The notes below the pieces were generated by a model. It worked only from the letters and a program-made list of their open reading frames with translations, was not told the DNA's origin and did not search any database. 64,000 nt of DNA from CANKHA01 sp963750965 (GTDB lineage Bacteria; Pseudomonadota; Alphaproteobacteria; Rhizobiales; Xanthobacteraceae). The position numbers were made by a program, and so were the translations under genes. Below, in pieces: positions 16,138 through 25,202 of the stretch. The stretch covers positions 124,001-188,000 of the forward strand of contig CAVVSK010000014.1 of assembly GCA_963750965.1 (NCBI GenBank), written 5' to 3'. Position 1 is the first letter of the stretch. Every line of letters starts with the position of its first letter.

Positions 16138-17742
16138 ATGAATACTCCCGTCCTCATTATCGGGGCCGGCCCGACCGGATTGACCCTGGCCATCGATCTC
16201 GGCTTACGCGGTATTCCCTGCACACTGATCGAGCAGAAGGAAGCGCCGCAATTTCTGCCGAAGATGGAACGGTGCAACGCCCGCACCATGGAAATCTATC
16301 GGCGCATGGGGTTGGCGGAAAAAATCCGTGCGGCCGGATTGCCGCGGCATTGCCCGATGGATGTCTTCATCGTGCTCTCGCTCATCGAGCCGCCGCTGTT
16401 CCACGAAAAGCATCCCTCGGTCGCGGAATACGAGGCGTTGATCGCACAAACCAACGATGGCACGCGGCCGCTCGAACCTTATCAACTGATCTCGCAATAT
16501 ACGCTTGAGCCGTTGCTGAAATCCGTGGCGGAAAGCTTGCCGAGCGTGACCGTGCGCTATGGCTGCGAGCTGGTTTCCTTCGCGCAGGACAAAGGCTCCG
16601 TCACCGCCAAGGTGAAGGACAAGAACGGCGCAATCTCCGAGATCACGGCGCAGTATATGGTCGGCTGCGACGGCGGCGGCAGCACCGTGCGGCGCCAACT
16701 CGGGATCAAGCTATCGGGCGAGGGCAACCTGCTGCAGCTGCGCCAGGCACTCTATTACTGCGAAGACCTGTATGAGCGGATCCCGATCGGCAAAGGCCGG
16801 CATTATCATGTCGCCGACGACAAGGCGACCTTCCTGATCGTGCAGGACTCCACCAAGCATTTCACCTTGCATGCGGTGGTCGACAACGACGCCGACATGG
16901 CCTTCCAGTTCGAGCAGGCCGTGGCCATGCCGGTGACATATGACATGCTCTATGTCGGCGCCTGGAAGCAGAATCTGCTGCTGGCGGATCGCTATCAGGA
17001 GGGTCGCGTTTTTCTCGCCGGCGACGCGGTGCATCTGGTCGTGCCGACGGGCGGGCTCGGCATGAATACCGGCGTTGGCGATGCGATCGACCTGTCGTGG
17101 AAACTCGCCGCCACGCTGCAAGGCTGGGGCGGGCCGAAGCTGCTCGCTTCCTACGAATTGGAACGGCGGCAGGTGGGCGCGCGCAATGTGGCGGCTTCCA
17201 CCTTCGCCTCGCGCGGCCGCAATAAATGGCGCTCGATGTGGCGGCCGAATATCCGCGATAAAACGCCGGAGGGCGCGCAGACGCGCGCCGAACTGCTGCG
17301 CGTCGCGGAATACGAGCAGAGCAAGGGCAACAAGATGACGGGCGCGGAGCTTGGCTATCGCTACGAGGCTTCGCCGCTGATCGCCGACGAGCCTGGCGGG
17401 CCCGAGCATAATTTCATGGAATACACGCCGACCACCTGGCCGGGCGCGCGCTTGCCGCATGCCTGGCTGGCGAACCAAACGGCCATGCAGGACCGCATCG
17501 GCAATGCACTCAGCTATACGCTGCTGCGGCTGGGAGGAACGAAGGCCGATACCGCGGGACTTGCCCGCGCCTTCGCCGCAGCCGGCGCGCCGCTGCAGGT
17601 TCTGGACATCCCTGATGAGCGCCCGCGCGACATCTACGGCTATGATCTGCTGCTGCTGCGGCCGGACATGCATGTTGCCTGGCGCGGCAATGCCTTGCCG
17701 GAGGACGCGGAAAAACTCGCGCGCGCGGTCACGGGAAACTAA
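16138..17742 (+). CDS. FAD-dependent aromatic hydroxylase (class A flavoprotein monooxygenase)
   Basis: The 534-residue protein has the three signatures of PHBH-fold monooxygenases: the GXGXXG dinucleotide site (LIIGAGPTGLTLAIDLG), the DG motif (VGCDGGGSTVRR) and the GD motif (VFLAGDAVHLVVPTGGLGMN). Size and a C-terminal thioredoxin-like tail resemble MhpA/PheA-type phenol or phenylpropionate hydroxylases. It stands alone, so the substrate cannot be inferred from neighbours. The start at ATG 16138 is the first codon before the Rossmann strand. A role in aromatic degradation is likely but unproven. Confidence 0.87.
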   Translation: MNTPVLIIGAGPTGLTLAIDLGLRGIPCTLIEQKEAPQFLPKMERCNARTMEIYRRMGLAEKIRAAGLPRHCPMDVFIVLSLIEPPLFHEKHPSVAEYEALIAQTNDGTRPLEPYQLISQYTLEPLLKSVAESLPSVTVRYGCELVSFAQDKGSVTAKVKDKNGAISEITAQYMVGCDGGGSTVRRQLGIKLSGEGNLLQLRQALYYCEDLYERIPIGKGRHYHVADDKATFLIVQDSTKHFTLHAVVDNDADMAFQFEQAVAMPVTYDMLYVGAWKQNLLLADRYQEGRVFLAGDAVHLVVPTGGLGMNTGVGDAIDLSWKLAATLQGWGGPKLLASYELERRQVGARNVAASTFASRGRNKWRSMWRPNIRDKTPEGAQTRAELLRVAEYEQSKGNKMTGAELGYRYEASPLIADEPGGPEHNFMEYTPTTWPGARLPHAWLANQTAMQDRIGNALSYTLLRLGGTKADTAGLARAFAAAGAPLQVLDIPDERPRDIYGYDLLLLRPDMHVAWRGNALPEDAEKLARAVTGN

Positions 17743-17770
17743 CGCGCGTCAGCCTCATTCGAACGACAGG

Positions 17771-19066
17771 TCATGGACCTTGCCGTCCTGAATCGACGCA
17801 GGCGCGATCGAGGGCTCGATCTACGATTTTGGCGAAGTCGTTCCATGGGCAAACCCCGCCGTCTCTGACTTTGCACCTGGAATTTTTTACCACGGCCGTC
17901 CCGGGGGGATTCGCAAGATCGAGTGGCATCGCACGCCGCATCTGATCGAGCGTCTGAGAGACATACCTGATCCGCACCCCATATTCCCTGGTCTGCCGGT
18001 CCCGCAACAAATCGAAGTGCATGGCCCCGGCTGGAGGGGTTTCGTTTGGAAGGAAAGAAGGGAGCGACCAATGCAGCCCAAGCATCCCTCCAATGTTGGC
18101 GAGGTTGGTATCATGTCCCACCAATAGGGTAAGCCGGCGACCATCCGCTCCGTTCGTCTCCACAGAGTGATGCAGTGTCGACCAGATCTTGTCCACGAGC
18201 GCCGAACCCTGTCGCTTGGCCAGATACGGCGTGCGTTCCATCAGATCGAAGTCAAGCGTGTGGAGACGCATGAGTGGCCGGATCGCCTGCGGCGTGGATG
18301 CCCGTCCCCATGCAATCTGCTGATCCGGAAGACCATCTGCGTATTCCAGTAAAAAAATCTCGGACGCGGTCGACCCGATTGTGATCGGCCCGGACAGCCG
18401 CACGCCGCCATTATCCTCGGCGACGAGCGCACTGGGCAGATTGCGCAGAGAGCAAGGCGCGCTGGTTCCTGACGCACGGCACAGCTCAGGCTGGCAGCAT
18501 TTCAGTACCCGTTGCATCGCCGCAATCTCTGCCCGGAATTTCCTGTGCAGTGACGCAAGATCGCCTCCGGCGCGGCGGAGCACGCCTTGGCGAGCCCGGT
18601 CAGGATCAATCCGGCAGACGCCGGCGCGCGTCGGGTGAAACAGGGGATCGATTTGCATCGACGAGCTAGCCGGCGCCAAGCCACAGCCGGGAAACATGCC
18701 GTCGAGCAGCGACTGCGCCGTTACCCGCGTGCGCTCGGCGACATCCGCCCATACTGACACCGCGCCGGATGGGCATCCTTGCGCCGGAATCAGCCCCTGC
18801 GACGCGTAATATTCTCGATAGTAGCTGCCGAGCAACTTGGCGAGTTCCGCACCGCGAGGCGTAAGGTAGCCCGACGCAACCGGCCATGAGGGCCACGGGT
18901 CGGCAGCAAATGCCGCAAGCGGAGGATGTCCAGCGATCGGCGATCGAACCCCGTGCCGGCTGACCACCACTGTCGAAACCAACTCATAGTCGGCCGCAAG
19001 CGCGCCGCTACCGATCGTCATGGCGGCAGCGAAGATTGCAGCGCAAAGAACGTAAGGCCGTCTCAC
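17771..19066 (-). CDS. Exported histidine acid phosphatase
   Basis: The 431-residue protein has a signal peptide (LCAAIFAAAMTIGSGALAAD) and the two catalytic signatures of the branch-2 histidine phosphatases: SRHGVRSP near the N-terminus (phosphohistidine) and VGHDTNLANIGG near residue 320 (proton donor Asp). This matches AppA/Agp-like periplasmic phytase or glucose-1-phosphatase proteins. The start is GTG with a strong GAGGAGG site upstream. Cysteine pairs in the middle (KCCQPELC, SAPCSL) fit disulfides. It is convergent with the monooxygenase. Substrate (phytate, sugar phosphate) is open. Confidence 0.9.
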   Translation of the reverse strand: MRRPYVLCAAIFAAAMTIGSGALAADYELVSTVVVSRHGVRSPIAGHPPLAAFAADPWPSWPVASGYLTPRGAELAKLLGSYYREYYASQGLIPAQGCPSGAVSVWADVAERTRVTAQSLLDGMFPGCGLAPASSSMQIDPLFHPTRAGVCRIDPDRARQGVLRRAGGDLASLHRKFRAEIAAMQRVLKCCQPELCRASGTSAPCSLRNLPSALVAEDNGGVRLSGPITIGSTASEIFLLEYADGLPDQQIAWGRASTPQAIRPLMRLHTLDFDLMERTPYLAKRQGSALVDKIWSTLHHSVETNGADGRRLTLLVGHDTNLANIGGMLGLHWSLPSFLPNETPPAGAMHFDLLRDRQTREYGVRIRYVSQTLDQMRRAMPLDLANPPGTAVVKNSRCKVRDGGVCPWNDFAKIVDRALDRACVDSGRQGP

Positions 19067-19154
19067 ATAGCCTCCTCAGGGCTCGTTGCGAGCAAGTCAA
19101 AATTCTATTCAGGAACTGGCGGCCGCGCCATGAGTCCGCCCTGGCGCGACCCTG

Positions 19155-20597
19155 CTAAAACAAACTGCCCTGCCCGGGATCGACGGCCGTCCGCCGCCGG
19201 CGCCGGATCGGCGGCGCTTGTTCGATCGGGCGCGAGCCTTCCGCCAGAGCCCCGACACGTCCGTCGGTAAATTCAATGTCGAGACGTTGCCCGGGAGTAA
19301 TCGCCGCGGCGTTGCGCAGTGGCTGCCCTTCGCTGCCGCGCACGAGGGCAAAACCGCGCGCGAGTACGCCGCGATAGGAGAAGGCAGCCAAGAGCTGCCC
19401 GGCGCGTTCCAGCCGCGCGTCGCGGCGATCGAGCAGATTGTCCAGCGCCACCCTTGCGCGGCCTTGCAAGACCGCAAGCCGGTGGCGGTCATGCGCGATG
19501 TGGGTGCGATGCGCCTGGGTATTGGCCCGCAGGCTGGCGCCGAGGCGCGCAGACAGCCCCACCAGACGGTCGTGCCGGCGCGCGCTCATGACGCGCAGGG
19601 CCAGCGGAAAGCGCTCGGTCACCGTGTCGAGCCGCTGGCGCGGCAGCGCAAACAAATCCTCCAGGCCCGGCAGCGCGCGCGCAAGCGAGCGCAGCTCCTT
19701 GCGGCGGTTTTCGATGCCGCGCTGCCAGCAGGCCACCTGCCGGTTGTGAAGCGCGGAAATGCGGGTGATCAGGTCGGCGCGCACCGGCACCGCCATCTCC
19801 GCCGCCGCGGTCGGCGTCGGAGCGCGCCTGTCGGAAACGAAATCGATCAGCGTGATGTCGGTCTCATGGCCGACCGCGGAAATCAGCGGGATCATGCTGG
19901 CCGCCGCCGCGCGCACCACGATCTCCTCATTGAACGACCAAAGGTCCTCCAGCGAGCCGCCGCCGCGCGCGACGATGATCACATCCGGGCGTGCAATGCG
20001 TCCAAAGGGAAAAGCGTTGAAGCCGTTGATGGCGGCAGCCACCTGTTCGGCCGAGCCCTCGCCCTGCACCTTCACCGGCCAGACCAGCACCTGGCGCGGG
20101 AAGCGGTCGGACAGCCGATGCAGGATGTCGCGGATCACCGCGCCGGTCGGCGAGGTGATGACGCCGATCACCTTGGGCAGGAACGGCAGGAGCTGCTTGC
20201 GCGCCGCATCGAACAGTCCTTCGGCGGCGAGCTTTTTCTTGCGCTCCTCCAGCAGCGCCATCAGCGCGCCGACGCCCGCCGGCTCCAATGTCTCGATGAC
20301 GATCTGATATTTCGACTGGCCGGGATAGGTGGTGATGCGGCCGGTCACCACCACTTCCAGGCCGGCTTCCAGCTTGATCTTGATGCGCGGGGTGGTGGTG
20401 CGCCAGATAATGCCGGCGAGGCAGGCCTTGTCGTCTTTCAGGTCGAGATAGACATGGCCGCTGCTGTGATACTTCACATTGCCGAGTTCGCCGCGCACGC
20501 GCACATAGCCGAAGCCGTCCTCGATCGCGCGCTTGAGCGCGTTCGACAACTCGGAAACGGTCAATTCCACAACATTGATGCGCGGGGCGTCGGTCAT
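19155..20597 (-). CDS. xseA: Exodeoxyribonuclease VII large subunit
   Basis: XseA with XseB forms exonuclease VII, which degrades single-stranded DNA in mismatch repair and recombination. The 480-residue protein has the N-terminal OB domain (VSELSNALKRAIEDGFGYVRVRGE, in part), the core VIGVITSPTGAVIRDILHRL and the catalytic IIVARGGGSLEDLWSFNEE and AVGHETDITLIDFVSDRRAPTP blocks. A coiled-coil region with many basic residues precedes the C-terminus. It is divergent from purD with 76 bp between, a usual Rhizobiales arrangement. xseB is not in the window. Confidence 0.95.
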   Translation of the reverse strand: MTDAPRINVVELTVSELSNALKRAIEDGFGYVRVRGELGNVKYHSSGHVYLDLKDDKACLAGIIWRTTTPRIKIKLEAGLEVVVTGRITTYPGQSKYQIVIETLEPAGVGALMALLEERKKKLAAEGLFDAARKQLLPFLPKVIGVITSPTGAVIRDILHRLSDRFPRQVLVWPVKVQGEGSAEQVAAAINGFNAFPFGRIARPDVIIVARGGGSLEDLWSFNEEIVVRAAAASMIPLISAVGHETDITLIDFVSDRRAPTPTAAAEMAVPVRADLITRISALHNRQVACWQRGIENRRKELRSLARALPGLEDLFALPRQRLDTVTERFPLALRVMSARRHDRLVGLSARLGASLRANTQAHRTHIAHDRHRLAVLQGRARVALDNLLDRRDARLERAGQLLAAFSYRGVLARGFALVRGSEGQPLRNAAAITPGQRLDIEFTDGRVGALAEGSRPIEQAPPIRRRRRTAVDPGQGSLF

Positions 20598-20673
20598 CTA
20601 AACGGCTCTCTTGCGGCGGTCGGGAGGCATGCTACACCAGCCCGGACGGCCTTCCCTACCACCTGACAAGCGC

Positions 20674-21935
20674 ATGAACATCCTCCTTCTCGGCTCCGGC
20701 GGGCGCGAACATGCGCTGGCCTGGAAGATCGCGGCAAGCCCGCTGGTGGAGCGGCTCTATTGCGCGCCGGGCAATGCCGGCATTGCGCAGGAGGCCGAAC
20801 TGGTGGATCTGGAGATCAGCGATCACGCCGCGCTCGTGGCTTTCTGCCGCACTAACAAGGTGGACTTTGTCGTGGTCGGGCCGGAAGGCCCGCTCTGCGC
20901 CGGCGTGGTCGACGACCTGGAAGGCGCAGGGATCAAGACATTCGGGCCGAGCAAGGCGGCGGCGCGGCTGGAAGGCTCCAAGGGTTTCACCAAAGACATC
21001 TGCCGCGACAATAATATTCCGACCGCCGCCTATGAGCGTTTTACCGATATCGCCGCCGCAAAAAATTATGTGCGCCAGCATGGCGCGCCGATCGTGATCA
21101 AGGCCGACGGGCTCGCCGCCGGCAAGGGCGTGGTGGTCGCCATGACGCTGGAAGAGGCCGAAGCCGCACTCGAGATGATCTTCGGCGGCGGCGTGGGCGA
21201 GGCCGGCGCTGAAGTGGTGGTGGAGGAGTTCCTGACTGGCGAGGAAGTCTCCTTCTTCGTGCTTTGCGACGGCGAGACCGCCATTCCGCTGGCCACCGCG
21301 CAGGACCACAAGCGCGTCTTCGACGGCGACAAAGGTCCCAACACCGGCGGCATGGGCGCCTATTCGCCGGCGCCGATGATGACGCCGGAATTGTCGCGCC
21401 GGGTGATGGACGAGATCGTGACGCCGACCTTGCGGGCGATGAAAGCGATGGGCGCGCCCTACAAGGGCGTGCTCTATGCCGGCCTGATGATGACCGCGCA
21501 GGGGCCGAAGCTGATCGAATACAACGTGCGCTTCGGCGACCCGGAATGCCAGGTATTGATGCTGCGGCTGATGTCGGACCTCTTGCCGGCGCTGATGGCA
21601 TCACGCGACGGCGTCTTAAAGAATTTCGATTTGCGCTGGTACCCCGACGTGGCGCTGACGGTAGTGATGGCGGCCAACGGTTATCCCGGCAGCTATGCCA
21701 AAGGCAGCGTGATCGCGGGCCTGGAAGACGCCGCGCAAGTGGAAGGCGTGGAAATCTTCCATGCCGGCACCAAAGCCAAGGCGGAAAGATCCTCGCCAAT
21801 GGCGGGCGCGTGCTCAATGTCAGCGCCTTGGGCAAGACGGTGGCCGAGGCGCAGCAGCGCGCCTATGCCGCCGTCGACCGCATCCGGTGGCCGGAAGGTT
21901 TCTGCCGCCGCGATATCGGCAAAAGCGCGCTGTGA
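20674..21935 (+). CDS. purD: Phosphoribosylamine-glycine ligase, with one frameshift
   Basis: PurD (GARS) joins phosphoribosylamine and glycine with ATP in purine synthesis. The N-terminal domain (LLLGSGGREHALAWK) and ATP-grasp (VIKADGLAAGKGVVVA, GPNTGGMGAYSPAP, EYNVRFGDPECQ) are complete. Near 21780 the frame is lost: the wild-type-like continuation GKILANGGRVLNVSALGKTV is in another frame to the stop at 21935. The length (1262) is one base short of a full codon set, and inserting one base after AAGG would restore KDGKILANGG. purD is essential without purine uptake, so a sequence error is likely. Confidence 0.9.
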
Positions 21936-21952
21936 AAATCTGGACGCCGCCG

Positions 21953-22393
21953 CTAACGCCGCGCGGCAAAGAAATCCTTCAGCAGCACGGCGGCCTCGCT
22001 TTCGCCGACGCCGCCATAGACCTCCGGTCGGTGATGGCAGCTCGGCGCGGAGAAGAAGCGCACGCCATTGTCCACCGCGCCGCCTTTCGGATCCGCCGCG
22101 CCGTAATAGAGCCGCCGGATGCGGGCAAAGGACATGGCGGCGGCGCACATGGCACAAGGCTCCAGCGTCACATAAAGATCGCAGTCGGTGAGCCGCTCCG
22201 AGCCGATCGTCGCGGCGGCCGCGCGCAAGGCCAAAAGCTCCGCATGCGCGGTGGGGTCGCGGTCTGCCACCGTGCGGTTACCGGCGCGCACGATTACCTC
22301 GCTTCCGCGCGCGATGACGCAGCCCACGGGCACTTCGCCGCGCGCCTGCGCCGCGCGGGCTTCCTCCAATGCCATATCCATGAATGAGGGCAT
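21953..22393 (-). CDS. tadA: tRNA-specific adenosine deaminase
   Basis: TadA converts wobble A34 of tRNA-Arg(ACG) to inosine. The 146-residue protein has the zinc and catalytic motifs of cytidine/deoxycytidylate deaminases: TAHAELLALR (His and Glu) and TLEPCAMCAAAM (two Cys). Start MPSFMDMALEEA at 22393 is the family's normal N-terminus. The same frame stays open far upstream (to 23644) but only as an antisense shadow of the pseudouridine synthase gene. It is divergent from that gene by 45 bp. Confidence 0.95.
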   Translation of the reverse strand: MPSFMDMALEEARAAQARGEVPVGCVIARGSEVIVRAGNRTVADRDPTAHAELLALRAAAATIGSERLTDCDLYVTLEPCAMCAAAMSFARIRRLYYGAADPKGGAVDNGVRFFSAPSCHHRPEVYGGVGESEAAVLLKDFFAARR

Positions 22394-22438
22394 GTTCGTC
22401 CTTGTGCCGGGTACTGCGGCTCTTATACACGGTGCCTC

Positions 22439-23704
22439 ATGGGCAAAGACACGACCAAAAGCAGCAAACCAGGCATCGCGCCTTTCAGGCGCAAGCCGCC
22501 TTTCCGTTCCAAGAAACTGAAGACCGCGCTGCCGCGCCCCGCACCCCGCGCTGAGCCGCTCCCGGCGCGCAAATCCGCCGAGCGCGTGGCCAAGGTGATC
22601 GCCCGCGCCGGATTGTGTTCGCGCCGCGAGGCCGAGCAGTGGATCACGCAGGGGCGCGTGAGGGTCAATGAGGCGGTCATCACCTCGCCCGCGCTGAATG
22701 TCCGTGATACCGACAAGATCGTGGTCGACGGTGCGCCACTGCCGCAGCGCGAGCGCACCAGGCTCTTTCTCTATTACAAGCCGCGCGGTCTGGTAACGAC
22801 CAACAGCGATCCGGAAGGCCGCCCCACCATATTCGGCGCGCTGCCGAAAAATCTTCCGCGCCTGATCAGCGTCGGCCGGCTTGATCTCAACACCGAAGGC
22901 CTGTTGCTGCTCACCAATGACGGCGGACTCGCGCGCGTACTGGAGCTGCCCGAGACCGGCTGGCTGCGGCGCTATCGCGTGCGCGCGCATGGCCGCGTCA
23001 CCCAGCCCGAACTCGACGCCCTGCGCGATGGCGTGGAGATTGCCGGCGTGCGCTATGGCGCCATCGAAGCCGCGCTCGACCGCGAACAGGGCGCCAATAT
23101 CTGGCTCACCTTTGCCATCCGCGAAGGCAAGAACCGCGAAGTACGTAATGTGCTGGAGCATCTCGGGCTGCAGGTGAACCGGCTGATCCGCATTTCCTAT
23201 GGCCCGTTTCAGCTCGGGGAAATGCGCGAGGGCGCAGTGGAGGAAATGCGCACGCGCATGCTGCGCGACCAACTCGGTGAACGCATCGCAGCGCTGGCGG
23301 GCGCAGATTTCACCGGACCCATTTCCTCTGACCCTCCCCTTCAGGGGAGGGTCGCTGAGCACACAGGCAAGTCTACGCAGCCTGCGCAAGAAAAAGCACG
23401 CGAAGCAGGGTGGGGCCGCAACAAGACCGAGAAGCCGTTCTCCACCCGGCCGGCTGCGCCGGCCACCCTCCCCCCAAGGGGGAAAGATAAGAAGGCGCGT
23501 GGCGGCGATAGAGACAAACGGCGCGAACAACCCGAGCCCAAGCGCATCACACGCAGCGACATCATCGCCGACCGCCGCGGACGGGCCATTCCGGTTACCC
23601 GCACCCGCACGGAAAAGCCCGAGCGCCCCGTCGCCAAGAAGCACCGGGGCAAGCCGCGCCGGCCCGACCGCAGCCGCGGCCCGCGTCCTTCCCGGCCACG
23701 CTGA
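22439..23704 (+). CDS. RsuA/RluB-family pseudouridine synthase with long basic tail
   Basis: The enzyme makes pseudouridine in rRNA. An N-terminal basic extension precedes an S4 RNA-binding domain (RVAKVIARAGLCSRREAEQW) and the catalytic domain (FLYYKPRGLVTT, SVGRLDLNTEGLLLLTNDG with the catalytic Asp, then REGKNREVRNVLEHLGL). These fit RluB (23S U2605). The tail after about residue 290 is low-complexity and very basic. Its first part (from SDPPLQGRVAEHTGKS) is encoded by a palindromic element inserted in-frame at 23327-23485. The stop overlaps the rsmD start by one base. Confidence 0.92.
   Translation: MGKDTTKSSKPGIAPFRRKPPFRSKKLKTALPRPAPRAEPLPARKSAERVAKVIARAGLCSRREAEQWITQGRVRVNEAVITSPALNVRDTDKIVVDGAPLPQRERTRLFLYYKPRGLVTTNSDPEGRPTIFGALPKNLPRLISVGRLDLNTEGLLLLTNDGGLARVLELPETGWLRRYRVRAHGRVTQPELDALRDGVEIAGVRYGAIEAALDREQGANIWLTFAIREGKNREVRNVLEHLGLQVNRLIRISYGPFQLGEMREGAVEEMRTRMLRDQLGERIAALAGADFTGPISSDPPLQGRVAEHTGKSTQPAQEKAREAGWGRNKTEKPFSTRPAAPATLPPRGKDKKARGGDRDKRREQPEPKRITRSDIIADRRGRAIPVTRTRTEKPERPVAKKHRGKPRRPDRSRGPRPSRPR
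23327..23485. repeat. Palindromic element (CCCTCCCCT family) inside a coding sequence
   Basis: A perfect 11-bp inverted repeat (23330-23340 with 23343-23353) opens the element. It ends with a second C-run/G-run hairpin (23464-23483), and GGGTGGGG at 23407-23414 can pair with it. The whole is translated in-frame as part of the pseudouridine synthase tail. The same kind of CTCCCC/GGGGAG hairpin occurs in ileS and after groEL. Confidence 0.7.
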
Positions 23705-24258
23705 TGCGCGTCGTCGGCGGACGGTTGCGCGGGCGCGCGCTCAAGGGACCGCAGTCGCAAACCATCCGCCCCACCGCCGACCGGTTGCGCGAGTCGCTGT
23801 TCAACATCCTCATCCATGCCTATGGCGATCCGATCGAGGGCGCCCGCGTGCTCGATCTCTTCGCCGGCACCGGCGCGCTCGGCATCGAAGCGCTGTCGCG
23901 CGGCGCGGCTTTCGCCTTGTTCGTGGATGACGGCGTGGAAGCGCGCGCGTTGTTGCGCGGCAATGTCGAGGCGCTCGGCCTCGGCGGGACCACGAAGGTC
24001 TTTCGCCGCGACGCCACCCAGCTCGGCCCCGCGCATCCGGTCGAACCGTTTTCCCTGGTCTTTGCCGATCCGCCCTATGGCAAGGGCCTGGCGGAAAAGG
24101 CGCTCGCCAGCGCGCGTGACGGCGGCTGGCTGATGCCCGGCGCGCTGGCCGTTGTTGAGGAAGCTGTCGCCGCATCCTTCAATACCCCGGAAGGCTTCGA
24201 AGAACTTGAGCGCCGCGCCTATGGTGACACCGAATTTGTCTTCCTGCGGACGCTTTAG
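23704..24258 (+). CDS. rsmD: 16S rRNA (guanine(966)-N2)-methyltransferase
   Basis: RsmD methylates G966 of 16S rRNA. The 184-residue protein opens with the family start MRVVGGRLRGRALKGP, followed by IRPTADRLRESLFNIL, the SAM site VLDLFAGTGALGIEALSRGA, and the catalytic FADPPYGKGL. The start codon overlaps the upstream stop by one base (TGATG), so it is co-transcribed with the pseudouridine synthase, a normal pairing in Alphaproteobacteria. Confidence 0.95.
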   Translation: MRVVGGRLRGRALKGPQSQTIRPTADRLRESLFNILIHAYGDPIEGARVLDLFAGTGALGIEALSRGAAFALFVDDGVEARALLRGNVEALGLGGTTKVFRRDATQLGPAHPVEPFSLVFADPPYGKGLAEKALASARDGGWLMPGALAVVEEAVAASFNTPEGFEELERRAYGDTEFVFLRTL

Positions 24259-24343
24259 GACCCAAGCCTGTTTGAACGTTTCCGCTGCTCGCGCGTTACC
24301 GCCGCGTTGCAATTGTTGTTTTATTTCAGAAAGGCAGCGAACG

Positions 24344-24622
24344 ATGAAGGCTACCGTAAAGCAGGGAAACAAGCGGCGCTTAAAGTCGACTAAGGAAGTC
24401 GTGCGCGATGCCAGCAAGACTACCCGACCCAAAAAGACCACCAAGCGCAGCGGCAAAATGGTCGATTATCCGATCGCGGAAACTCTGCGCTGGGTCGGCG
24501 ACGGCGAAAAGCTCCTGATCCAATGGGGGGCAATCAAGTCACCGGGCGCCAAGCGCATCGCCAATGGCGTTTCCAAGGTGCTTTCCGTGCTGGAAGCGTT
24601 GACGGAGTTGCGCAGGGTCTGA
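24344..24622 (+). CDS. Small basic hypothetical protein
   Basis: The 92-residue product has a Lys/Arg/Thr-rich first half (KQGNKRRLKSTKEVVR, TTRPKKTTKRSGK) and a hydrophilic second half (ETLRWVGDGEKLLIQWGAIK). An AAAGG site lies upstream of ATG 24344; the frame extension to 24152 would overlap rsmD and is not supported. No domain is recognised; a nucleic-acid association is suggested only by charge. It is followed by an unremarkable gap of about 130 bases. Confidence 0.5.
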   Translation: MKATVKQGNKRRLKSTKEVVRDASKTTRPKKTTKRSGKMVDYPIAETLRWVGDGEKLLIQWGAIKSPGAKRIANGVSKVLSVLEALTELRRV

Positions 24623-24749
24623 GCGCATTTCACTGCGCTTGCCGACCTGTCAGGCCTTGGACCGCCGGAACCACCTCAGGGCAGCGGCGTGTCATTTGCT
24701 CGAAGCCGCGCGCAAGGCTGTCGCCACCAGCACATCCCGGCCAGGCTGA

Positions 24750-24956
24750 CTATTTCTGCCGGCCGCGCGGGGGTTTCTTGTTCTGATTGGCGGCCAGCTC
24801 GCGCGCGCTTTGCTTCAGCGCCGAGCGCAGATCGGTCGGCCTGCCATGCTTCTTCAGAAGATCGCGGAAGGCCTCATCGGCGAGTTCCTGCAGCGTCATC
24901 ATCCGGTCGCGCGCCATCAGATCGAGCGCGTTCCAGGTCTCCCGGTCGAAGGTCAC
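24750..24956 (-). CDS. Putative ribbon-helix-helix-like small protein (possibly 5' frameshifted)
   Basis: The 68 visible residues run VTFDRETWNALDLMARDRM, LQELADEAFRDLLKKHGRP, with a basic tail ending RGRQK. The strand-helix-helix pattern and 'R.TFD.ETW.AL' resemble small RHH DNA-binding proteins of Rhizobiales that normally start upstream with a basic segment and GKRVTFD. Here that upstream part (A-K-A-T-A-K-D-T-V-G-K-R) is in frame back to a stop at 25011 with no start codon, but a GTG at 25008 would join it if one base is removed from the five-base run at 24987-24991. Confidence 0.55.
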   Translation of the reverse strand: MTFDRETWNALDLMARDRMMTLQELADEAFRDLLKKHGRPTDLRSALKQSARELAANQNKKPPRGRQK

Positions 24957-25010
24957 ACGTTTGCCGACGGTATCCTTCGCCGTAGCTTTTTGCTGGCCCG
25001 CGCGCCACTG

Positions 25011-25199
25011 TCAGTTCTTTTTGTTTCGGCCGCCGCCGGGCGGAGCCGAAGCTCCTGTGCGCCGGTCCGAACCCGAGCGCCGCTCGTCGGAGCGCCTTTC
25101 GCCCGTGCCCCGCTTCTCTTCCTCGCTGCGGCTATCTTTGCCGCTCCGCCGCTCCGCACCTGTCCGCCGCCCCGGCCCTTGCCGCTTTTTGTCGTCCAT
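25011..25199 (-). CDS. Small Arg/Ser-rich protein downstream of mutL
   Basis: A 62-residue, highly charged product beginning MDDKKRQGPGRRTGAERRSG and containing repeats of the type ERRS/DRRTG (GERRSDERRSGSDRRTG). Its ATG is three bases after the mutL stop, and GGGAGGAA within the mutL end gives a well-spaced ribosome site, which supports translation. Similar 'RR.G.DRR' stretches occur as linkers in PilZ and other proteins. No function is known; it may be a disordered RNA- or DNA-associated peptide. Confidence 0.5.
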   Translation of the reverse strand: MDDKKRQGPGRRTGAERRSGKDSRSEEEKRGTGERRSDERRSGSDRRTGASAPPGGGRNKKN

Positions 25200-25202
25200 C
25201 TT

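Noticed and set aside
22394..23644. Long upstream extension of the tadA frame
   Set aside because: It is antisense to the pseudouridine synthase; the conserved TadA N-terminus MPSFMDMALEEA is at 22393.
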